DNA of 64,000 nucleotides from Aplidium turbinatum. Taxonomy: Eukaryota; Chordata; Ascidiacea; Aplousobranchia; Polyclinidae. The stretch's first letter is position 1; each line of letters opens with the position of its first letter. The notes under the pieces were generated by a model, which was given only the letters and a program-made list of their open reading frames with translations, was not told the origin of the DNA and searched no databases. Location: NCBI GenBank assembly GCA_918807975.1, contig OU964930.1, positions 10,286,372 to 10,350,371 of the forward strand. The letters run 5' to 3'. A program made the translations under genes and the position numbers. This document shows positions 50,001 to 62,000 of the stretch, in pieces.

Positions 50001-53000
50001 CAACCTGGAAAAAGGTATATAGTTGGTATTGCTAACTTTTACTTTTAACTACTCGATCGCTGGCCTAAGAATTGTAATAAGTTAGTGACTGTTGCTATTA
50101 GGCCTATCAATTGTTGACGTAGTTTGCGTAGAATCGTAACGTCACACCCAAGGCCGAGGTTAATTACAGTTCTGAAAAAGTCGCAAAATTTGCAATTAGT
50201 TTTATACTTATTATTATATAATAAATAAATAAAAATAAACTTTGAACTGCATCATTTTTTACTAAATTCTAAATTTTTGTCTGGTTCACGTAGGAGTTTT
50301 TATTCGTATTAGGGAACGTTCAAATATTACGTAACGCTTTTTTTCCGAATTTTTGACCCCCCCCTCCCCCATGTAACGTTAACGTAACGCTTTTTTCAAT
50401 CCCCCCCTCCCCCATGTAACGCTTTTTCACTACGAATTCAGCACAAAAAACTACCATTCTGTACTCGAAAGCGTTACGTAACGTTTTGCTTGAACCCCCT
50501 CCCCCCCGATGTGACGCTAACGTAACGCTTTGCATAAACCCCCCCCCCTCCCCCTCGAAGGCGTTACGTAATATTTGAACGTTCCCTTACTAAGCAGTTT
50601 TAACTTTCATTGTATTGTGTCAATGTTTATTGCACCATTTATCCATCTGACAACCTTGATGCTGTTGTCTGCTATCAAAAAAGTTCAGAGGCCTGCGGTC
50701 AGACAAACCGCTCCATACTCAGACCCTAAACAAGTCTTGGTCTGGTTGATTTGCTGCAATAAACCACTTTACATGACCAAAGTCGGCGTTCTAGAGTCCA
50801 GATTTTTTAACACCGCCATTCTAGAGTTTTGAAACATCTAAAATTGGGTAAAAGAAAGAAAACATTTCTTTTAAATTCACACATGGAAATTGTGAACAAA
50901 GTTAAATCATTTTTTATTATACGTCAACACAAAGTAGCCTACATGGTAATTGACTTCTTTGTTACGACCAACACAGAAATTTTTTTCAATTTTGAAATGG
51001 CAACACTGAACAGATTAGATGGAGACTTTAAATCGTCTTTTGTTGGACACATATCATATTAACAGTGGCTTAATGTTAGTAGTTACCACTAACTACTTTG
51101 TACAGGACGAGTTCTAAAAAAATGTTTCTATCTAGGAAGTAAAATTCAATTTTAAAGTGATCTTGATCTTATTGTTCTTCAAGATCAAGATCACACAAAA
51201 AAAAGTGATCTTAGATCAAGATCAAGATCACCAAAAAAAAGTGATCTTCAAGATCAAGATCACGATCTTGATCTTCAAGATCACTTGTGATCTTCAAGAT
51301 CAAGATCACGCCCATCTCTGTTTGCGACTAAATACACCACATTTTACACTTATCAAAACTAGAAATTAAAGACAGACGACTTTGTATACGTTAAAAGATC
51401 ACTGTGAAAAAATCATTGAACCGCAAAGAATAAGGAGCGATACCAAAACTACCCAGACAGCAAATCAGCCGTTTTGTACAAATGAACGTGTACAAACGCT
51501 GAAACAATGTTGTTGTTTCGTATGACACTATAACTCTAAGCAGTTTTCATTTAACTTTTAACCAATCCATGAGGACGTTGTTGCAATTGTTTGAATGTAA
51601 AAAAACGGTTGATTTCTTATCTAAGTAATCAGCAAGTCAGTTCGTTCTACATTGGTTCAGACGTTTAATTACTGTAAAAAAAAGTGCTTAACCAGCTCAG
51701 GGATTTCTTACTTGAGCTTTCCTATTGAGGAAGGCAAGCTTTCCAATTTATTGTGTGAAATATCCAGTTCTGCAAGAGCGTGCAGCTTCCCTATGCTGTC
51801 AGGCAGAGCGCTTATTTGATTGAGTTCCAAATTGAAAATCGTCAACTGGCGGAGGAAACCTTAATTGCAACACAAAATTAAATGCAACTAATACTCCAGT
51901 CAAAATTCAAATTAAGCTACTGAATAACGGTCCCCAGACAGCAAATCAGTCGTTTTTTTTTTACATTGATTCAACGTTTGCAGACGTTGAATCAACGTAA
52001 AAAACGGATAATTTCCTGTCAGACAGTGTACTCTATTGCTGTATTGCATGAACACATAGGTTATGCTGCCAATAAAAACGTTTGCAAAGTAAATAGTAAC
52101 CGAGTCGCGTCATAATTTATTGGCGGATAGCTTTGTACGTCATTTGTCAACACCACATTCTGATGAAATGTATTCTGTTTTCAATACATCACTCACATCG
52201 TTTCATCATTAAAGCAATGCAATAAAGCATGACATGTTGAGACTCTTAAAATATTCGCCACGTGGAATGATGATGGTGCGTCTTGCAAGATTACAATTTA
52301 CTTTGTTTTAACAGTTAGTTTGGATTTTGTGGTTGAATTCCACCCCCAGGCTATGCGTTAAAAAAAAATTTCGTTACTTTTGCTCATACAACAAGACACA
52401 ACCACAGCATTGCTTCCGTATACAAGAAGTATGTCACTTAATTTTAGAAATAAGGTAATCCCCGCTTACTGAGTCCACTGTGGCCCGGTTCGGAATTACT
52501 GAATGTATAGGCAGTCTTCGAAATTAGCATATTTTTACTTCGGCAAAAACGTTGGCGAGGCCAAACGGCAAAAGGTGGAATTGCCTTGGCAATTGCTGTG
52601 AACGTTTAATACGAAAAAATTGTCCCAAAACATGTAAAACGAGAAGCGAAAAATATACTAGAGTAGTCTAGTAGTCTATCACGGCCGCATTGTTTGATTT
52701 GTTGTGATGTAATAATGCCAAAAGTAGTGATAAAGCGAGCAACGCGATACGCACGCTGATACGATAATTCACGTTTCATAACACGGGGGGAGTGGGGAAA
52801 GTTAATTTTGGGTTGATTCAACTTTCGAGTCAGTACAAATCGATTTAATTTTCCCGGCGGGTTATATTGCGTAACAACAATGCCCAAAAAGAAATTTACG
52901 TTTGTTTTACATTAATTCGACATCTAGCGGCGTTGAATTATCATAAAATAACGTTAATTGCTCAACCAGGTACCAGAAACAAATTAATAGCTCCCTGCGA

Positions 53001-56000
53001 GAAGATTGCTTCGACTTGCGTATACACTAACATAATTTCGGCACAATTGGGATACTGCGAGCAACACAAGGTCTGTTTGATAAGAACTAGCTGTCAGAAT
53101 CATCAGATGCTGGATCGGAGGATGAGGTTGTCGCGTCATCACTGGAATCAGACGCCTCTTTCTCAGAGCTCCATCAGGGTGTTGAGAAAGAACAAATCTA
53201 TGGCTGTGGCATAACGACTGGAAGGAATGTCTAAGACTCTAACCCTAACCTTACAAGCGCTCGTGTGACCTCGGCATTTTTATTGCCGACGCTAATGCGC
53301 CATTTATGCATCTGCGTCGGCAATCACCTCGGCAATTGCCGATTGCCGAGGCTAATTTCGAAGACTTTATAGGAGTGGCCGAGAATCGCAAATCGTCCGG
53401 TCCCGAAGTGGGCTGCCTTAATAAGCAGGGACTACTGTACTGGAATTTCAATTCTTGCAAATTTTGTAGCACTCTGAGGAGCGTCGAAAACGACGTGTTC
53501 AGTTTCTTGGTACACACAGTTTTAAAAATCTATCAATACTTCAGTTGAGAGACAAATAAATCATTTCTATCGGGTAAAGCAACATTCATAGAAAAATTCT
53601 TTTTACAATCAACAAAAATTAATAATCATTCAAAACGTTGTAACTATGTATTGTATAACTGGTCAGTCGATGTCGATTTTACTCAATGTTCATTGCGTTA
53701 TTTACTGAACGTCGACTGAAATGAATGACGTAGGATACTGGGCTTGTATAACTTGCAAAGTTGATGCAGCAATAAGTTTTCAACAACTACAGTACTTTAT
53801 GAAATCAACTTCTTCAATTATTATTAACCGGTTGCTACTGTTTGCTCCAATATTCTTAAAATTTGGAAGAAAACGTATCGCTACCTGGCAGAGACCATCT
53901 TGTAGAAAAAGCTCACGGTTAAGGGTTTCGCTTTGTATTGTTGTCCATACTGTTTCAAATTGCATAATTTATGCTTGAATTTTAAGCAGTCAAATTTATA
54001 AGCATCAAAGCATTACAAATTAGACACTATAAATTGGATCTAAAATATGAAAACGATGTAATATAAACCGGCATTCTTTATTAAATTATTTCAAAAAATC
54101 GATTGTTTTCACATGTTTTTCAAGTAAAACTCTAACAAAACACCGCACCTATGGTATCAGGAAGAGCAGTGAGGTTGTTTTCAGACAAAATTAGATCCGT
54201 TAATTGCTCCAGAGATCCTATTTGACTTGGGATGGATTCCAGTAAATTTTTGCTTAAATCCAAGTATCGGAGATTGGTCAAATTTCCAATATCAGGAGGA
54301 ATTTTGGGGAGTTCATTGCCGTCCATCCACAACTCTTCCAACTCTGTGAGCTTCGAAATTACATCCGACTGAAGAGAAAATTAGTATTGTGAGAGTTTAA
54401 TTTACTAATGGCCGAGTAATGGGACAACCTATTATTAGCTAATGTGAAATTCAATCCATTCTACAACTTTAAAGCGCACCAAAGCGTGAACTATATACAA
54501 AAGCCATTGCCGTGTGTACACAAAGTGACTAAAAAGTTGTCGTAGGGTTAAATTTTAAAGAAAGCAAACATTGCTCGTCCGGCTATAATTTTATTGTTCT
54601 GATTCTTCACCAGTAACAGCAAATGTGCAATTCTGTATGAAAGTGTTTGTCAAAGGAATGACAAAAAGATGAAAAAGATTAACATCTCGCAAAACAAAGC
54701 AACTACTTAAAATTTCATGGAAGGAAAAAATTACAAAAGAAAATGTGCTATTTAGAATGCAGACCACAATGGAAATTCTACAAACTATCAAAACAAGAAA
54801 GCTGAAATATTTAGCCACATGATTTGCAATAATTCTATTCAAAGACAACTACTGGAAATAAAAATGAATGGAAAATGAAATAGAGGTAAATCACCAAGAA
54901 TTTGGACTGATGGTATTAAAGACTGGACAGGATTTGACTACAAAAACCAAAAAAAAATAAAAAAATAGGCGTTTCATTGTCCAACCATCGATGAGAGGAA
55001 GAAGCTTTATGGTGATGATGAGACTTAGAAACGCAAAAATCAACCTTAATCTAAGTTATGTTTCAAAAATCTTTTAGTTTGTTTTGAAAACCGAACAATA
55101 TATTAGAAAAGATACTAAAAGCATTTTTGATAACAATATACCGAGAATAATGTGCATTGTGCACCAATCAGTGACTTAATTGCACTCGAATAGTAATATA
55201 CGAATAAAGTTTAAATTAACCGTCAACATTATACGAATACATGACTCTTGGAAAAATATATACTGCAAGCTCCTTAAGCGACGTTGTGGTGTGTCAAACC
55301 AATATGAATTTCTTGTTGTCAAAAAAAAATCAGTATCATGCCCAAAACAATCAATCCATACCCATTCTTGAAAGACGTTTCCTCCGAGATCAAGTCGTGT
55401 CAGCTGGGTCAGTCTTCGTATTGATCTTGGGAGAATTTGTAACTGGTTATCACGTAATTCCAACACACAAAGTTGTGACATTCGTCCAAAATTTGCGGGA
55501 AGGAAGTCAAAAAAGCAATCGTTCATATACAGCTCCCGAAGATTTATTAATTGAGTAAATCCTTCTGATAACCTGAAAAGACACAGAGTTGGGTTTCTTT
55601 CAGAAAGTCACAAATATTAAGTGGATGCATCGCAATAGCTAAGTCTCATCGTTAATTCTACTTTATTATAATGTCAATGTCGTTCCACAAAGCATTCGAA
55701 AGTTAGTGCGGAAATTCTAAAATGAATGTTGTGCACAACTCGATGACTTGACGAATGCAAATTTTCAAAAGCAATGCAAATGATGAAATAGTTGTCATGC
55801 CAAAAAAAAGTCTCTTATTTCTGTTTGTCACTTAAAGTAAAACCGTTCCGTTATTAATCCAGTCGGTAAAAGTTTCATCTAGCGACGTAGAAACGATGGA
55901 AAAACGTCAATTTTTTCCGACTTGGATAAGTGCTTTGCATTATAAATAAAGTGACTTGCGTTCTTCTGGTGACTACAGGCAACTAGGCTTCCTCCTGATG

Positions 56001-59000
56001 TTAAGGATGATGCCTAGCTTTTATTTAAACGTCGGTAATAAAAGCTAGGCATCATCCTTAACATCAGGAGGTAACCTTGTAGCCTATAATCACCAGAAGA
56101 ACGCAAGTCACTTTATTTATCAAACGCCTGGTGAACAGTTTCACTCTGTTTTTGCTTTGTGTTATGTTGTGATTTTGCAAAGTTTGTAAAGAAAACTTAA
56201 AATTAAGTATGGCAAAAATTAATCTGTAAACAGGTAGATAGGAGATGACGTTACAGCATCACACCACTTACTTTTCAATAGGATTTACGCTTGCATCTAA
56301 GACTTGCAACGTCTTACAACATCGGATGCATTCAGGTACATCTTCTATGACTAAAATAACAAAAAAGTACTTTCACAATAAAAAACTGTATTCGGTCTTG
56401 CATAACCCAATAAAAAGGAAAAGATAGTTTCACATGAAAACGTTACTAAGATATGCCAAAATTCTGTTTGCAAAGTAATGCTAATATTATAAAGTATAGA
56501 TTGGTATCGCTATGTGATTGCTTTAAAATAAAAAATTAATGCTTTCTGTGCTCTGGCCTGGAGGTTGATCACAAAATTCATCAATTCCTTTCAGTATTGA
56601 ATAGGCCTACAACAAACAAAGACATCATTCTTAAATACAAAGGCTAGGCCTTGACAATGATTTCATAACAGATTGGTTTTGAGATTTCACTTTAAACTAC
56701 TTTATGCCTTTTGCTAGTGTTGTTATAGTTCTTTAGTGGCAGTAATCCATCATGCTTTTAAACGCATTAAGCAGTTCGAGATTTTGTATGTCATCGGTTG
56801 GTTTATTAGTATAACAGTATAAACATTAACGGATGAAATAAAGAGAAAAATTAATAACAAAGAAACAGTTTTAAGAAGTATTCGATTGGAAGTATCATCA
56901 AGTAAAAGAAATTTGGATATGACAAAAGAATAACTAGTTACATTCGATCGGGCACAAATTCAAAGCAAATAAACCACTTTTCCCACATAGGCCAGAAGTT
57001 GTTGGCCTACAACGTACATCCCAGACAGCAAACCAACCGTTTTTTACATTGATTTAGTAAAAAACGTTTGATTTGCTGTCTGGGATTAAGTAAGTTGAAT
57101 TTTTACTAGAGATGTACCGATATATCGGTATCGGTATCGGTGATATCGGCCATTTTTTGAGTATCGGTATCGGCATCAGTATCGGCAAAATTTGGCCGAT
57201 ACTGTGGCCGATACTAAACATGTAAAAAAATGCGTTTGCTGCGGATTTTCTGCAGAAGCAAAGATATAGATTTTTTAAAGTAATAACTAACGTCACATTG
57301 ATGTAGAAAAATAACAACCTGTTCAAATTTTTGATACCTCACACTCCCATGACTTCATGCGCGCACCTTTTGGCATTGTTTGCTTACAGTGATTCTTTCA
57401 CTCAAACACAACGTTTTGTTTCAGCAGTTTTGCGTTGTTCGATTCTTAAGTTGTGAAGGAGACTCAATTTCTCCAATATTTATCATTTGTGTTTCTTTTT
57501 TACTCTCAACAGAGGATAAAACCAGGCCAAGACTACCCAGGTAGAAAAAATGTATAATTTTGCATCGTTTTTACGATGCTAAACGTTTAAAAAACCCGTG
57601 TAACTTGGTTGTTTTTAGTAAGCTGGTTCTTTCAGTTTGTGATTTAATTTCCACCTTTCGTTGTAATAAACTCACCAAGCTTAAACAATGTCATGGCAGA
57701 GTAAGTAGGCTCAAAATGAAAGCAATGGGACTACGAATCCTCACTAAACTAGTCAATAAATGGTCTTGTTGCGGGTAAGATGACAACCTCATTGTGAAGA
57801 AAGGATCGTTCTTCCCGGCTATCAGCACAAGGCTGAGCAGTGAGCACTCACTAGTACAGCGAGCTGTTGCGATTTGCTAACCACAACGGTGTAGCTTCCA
57901 CGCTAGCCATTTAGACCATCCAATCAACTACCGGTACTTATATGTTTCTCGGCAGCCGTGTTGTAGCAAGAATTGACATCAACAAGAATTGAAATGGCTA
58001 GTGTGGAAGCTAAACCGTTGTGGTTAGCAAATCGCAACTGCTCGCTGTACTAGTGAGTGCTCAACCTTGTGCTGATAGCCGGGAAGAACACTCCTTTCTT
58101 CACAATGAGGTTGTCATCTTAGGCGCAACAAGACCATTTTGATTAGTTTAGTGAGGATTCGTAGTCCCATTGCTTTCATTTTGAGCCTACTTATTCTGCC
58201 ATGACATTGTTTAAGCTTGGTGAGTTTATTACAACGAAATTGGTGGAAATTAAATCACAAACTGATAGAACCAGCTTACTAAAAACAACCAAGTTACATG
58301 GGTTTTTTAAACGCTTAGCAAAGTAAAAACGATGCAAAATTATACATTTTTGCTACCTGGGTAGTCTTGGCCTGGCAAAAGCTTTTCAACCAAACGACAA
58401 GCGCCCTTAGGTTGCACATTACTTGTCGAATAGTTTTTGTACGACTACACAAATGACTTAGTTTTCATTTTACATCTTATTATCCATAATGATAGCCTAT
58501 TTGAAGAGTTTGCGCAAACACTTTATTAATTTTTCAGAAACCCCAATTATGATGTAATGTTTCTTCCCTTTTACCCCAGTCCTCAATTACAGTGGCCTTT
58601 CATTACTAAAACCTACTATTATGACACAACAATGCGGTTGAAATTGGATTCTTGAATCTTTAATAAATTATGCCAATTGAAAGCTTTTTTTAATAGTTTT
58701 TATGCAAATAAGGTAAAACTTAGCATTTGATATAATTCCTTGCAAATACCAAAATTGCTTCTTTTTGTAACACCAAAGTATCGGCCAAAATATCGGTATC
58801 AATATCGGTATCGGCCTAAAAAAGTGATATCGGTATCGGGATCGGTATCGGCCAAAATATTGGTATCGGTACATCTCTAATTTTTACGATTTCTGTGTGT
58901 CTGCGGGCCAAAAATAACACATTGTGCAACAACAGGCGCGGGCCGGCTTTTGGACACCCCTGGATTAGGTAAACGAAAGCAAAAAGAAAATGACAAAAAG

Positions 59001-62000
59001 ATATGAAGTTTTTGGAAAGTTACTAAACAACCCAAACCATTCTCATTATGCATAGAATCTTACCATTCTTACTGACATCCAGGTGGATTAGATTGATCAA
59101 ACTGGCCAGGGATGGAGGTAGCGTAGCAATATCATTGTCACTAACCGATAAATAACGGAGGTTTTGACAGATAAACAGCTCCTAAAATACACAACAAATA
59201 CAAATTAGAAAAAACTGATCAAACAGTATCTGTAAACTACAATAAAAATCAATGCCGTGGAAATTATTACGTTTTTTCATAATTTATTCTTTTTTTGAAT
59301 TGAAGGCTGCTTGATTCAAAAGAATAAAATATAAAACTTGAAAATATTTGGGAGCATTGAAAACTTTTGACTGCATGTAAATTATAAAATTTACAGAGTA
59401 TTCAAAATCTAAATCTTGAAGATACGGACCAAGATAAACGCAAATCAGCAATAATACCGGCAAAGATTTTTCTTTAGACAGCTAAATCTTGTTTAAAAAG
59501 GTACAGTAAGAAGCTCATTGACAATAACAACACTAACCTTTGGTAGTTCTGAGATGTTGTTAGATTCCAATAAAAGCTTTGTCAATGTTTCTGCATGATC
59601 TCCAATTTCTTCAGGCACTTCCTTCAAACTGCTGTTGCAAAAATCTATTTCGATGACAGGGTTGGAAGGGACATTCGCACTTGCACACAAGCACTGACCT
59701 GAAAATCAACGCTCTTGTTCATGTAACATAAAAAATTGCAACCTGGTCACAATAATTCAGTGCAAGTGAAAACAGCTGTAAATGACATTTTGGAAATGGT
59801 GAGCTACAATTTCGCGGCTAAAAATAACTGCAATATTTTACTGTAAATTGAGGAATAAATGCACTAAGTTTAAACGTAAAAACAATACTTTTAAAACAAT
59901 TTTAAAGTTTCATGCTACCGTACATTGAAGTTATGTAAAGACCGCTCTAGTCCCATAACAAGCAAGATGTTTTCATCTTTTTTTGCTGACGTTCACCCCA
60001 AGTCAACATTCTAGTCACAAATTTACCTAAAAATTATATTCCGATCAGTATCTTTGCAGTTTATACTGTATTTATGCGGCCAAGAATAAATTGTAGCAAA
60101 TGCAAAAAATGCTCAATGCAGGCAGCAGAGCTAATAATTACAAAAGAATAAAATAAACTGGCCAAGTCATGCGCTACCTAAGGTTCTATGCTATAACTAG
60201 CCTAGTAATCATCAGACGCAACAATTATTCAAATAGAAATAATATTTATTTAATAACTTTTTTATTTGAATAAGCGTTAAACAATATGTTCAAATTCTAT
60301 TTGAATAAGTGTTGCCTCTGATGATTGCACCTAGTATGAAACCTTAGGTAGCGCATGACTTGGGCAGTTTAGTTTTTTTGTAAGTATTTATACTTTTCTT
60401 TTTTTGAATTTATTTCAGACCGGAAAACCCATGCAATAAAGCCATTTAGAGTAGACAATAGACATCTAATTTTATGGATAACATTTGCAATGTCCAAGCA
60501 TTATAACCTTTAATGCGATAGGCTACCAATATTAGGTTTACTGCTGTAGTGACGACAGATAAAATTCATTTTAGGCTTTAGCTGTGAATTTGTTAAAAGC
60601 TAGTTGCTACAACACGACAAACAGTAAAGCACAGAAATCATATTTTATCTGTTTATTTAAGCCTATGTTAATTAAAAGACTATGTACTAAAGAGAACCGC
60701 TCAATAATAGCTTGATCAGCATTTGACATGAAAGTTACATACAACCTTACTGTATAAACGCTTACCGAAAAAATCTATTGCTTTGTCCATCTCTTCACTT
60801 GTTGATGCTTTAGTGTCGAATATAATTCCAAAACAATTTTTGCACTTTCTGTAGTTATTGCAGTTGCTATTATCGACACCTGGGTCTGTGGTCGATAATC
60901 CAGTACGAAAAAGAATGTCTTTTTCAGTCTTTCCTTCCGCTATGTTCTTCTGTTTATTGTCCGCACTCAGACAATTGTTGTTGTTGAAATTTCGCTGAAG
61001 GAAATCATCCACCTTTGAAGTGGAAGTAGACTGGCTATTAGGCGGTTGTGTGTAATCAAAGTGGCTCAAACTGGTGCTTAACTTGTCTTCGTTTTTCTTT
61101 CCACCGCAGCGACGTCCAGGAAACAAAAGCGGAAACAAGTCTTTTTCTATGTCACCTGTACTGACGTCGAGCGATTGTAAAACAGTTGAGCTACTCGGAT
61201 TACGTCGGGAGGAAGTTTCTCTGACGTTATTGTACAAGTTCTCGACGATATCGCTACCGACAGTGCTGCCGTCGTCGCTGTCCACTGACGATATAAAGCT
61301 ACTGGTTCTGCTGGTGTTTTCTCTAGTTGAGTTTTCGCCTTTGTGACGGAGTCGACCTGCAGCGGCAGCGGAGCGTACAAAATCTAAGCTGACACTTGCG
61401 TAGTTCAATTTTAATCCAGCGTCAGGCGTGCAAGCAACTCCATGTAGTAATCCTTCGTGATTTAGCGTTGAAGAAGATTCAAATGAAGTAAGTCTGGGCG
61501 GAAGATGCGATAATCCTACGCTATCTAAACTGGCTCCAGACTTTCCAGGACTAGCAGAAAACAAGTTTGTATTTGAAGAATTTAGTATTGCATTTTCAAC
61601 GTAATCACTTATGCTTTCGCATTCAGCCAGTTCGCATTCTGAACGGTTCAAATTTTCAGCACCGCTTTTATTGTTTTTCAACTTGTCTTCCACCGTATAT
61701 GTGGAATCGAGCCTGAAACCTGGTTCGTAATGAACTGAACCATTCAATGATGTTTCATCAAGCGATGAGTTCGTTTCTGCCACTGCTGTGCCGATATTCT
61801 TTTCTGGCTTTGATAAAGATGTACTGCTGCCGTGTAGCTTTCCGCTGTTAGTGGGTTTTACAGGGGAAGAACGCAGCAGTGGTGGTGAATAGAATCCGTT
61901 AGCATCTTTCTTATAAAGTTTGCTTTTTTGCTCGGTCGAAATGCTGGAACCCTGTTGCTTTGTGTAGTTGGGTTCCAAGGATTCCCTTTCTTTGTCAGCG

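Noticed and set aside
49760-51320. CRISPR-like array or satellite at the GATCAAGATC repeats
   Set aside because: No regular spacers; the repeats are symmetrical at both ends of an element with an 8-bp target duplication.
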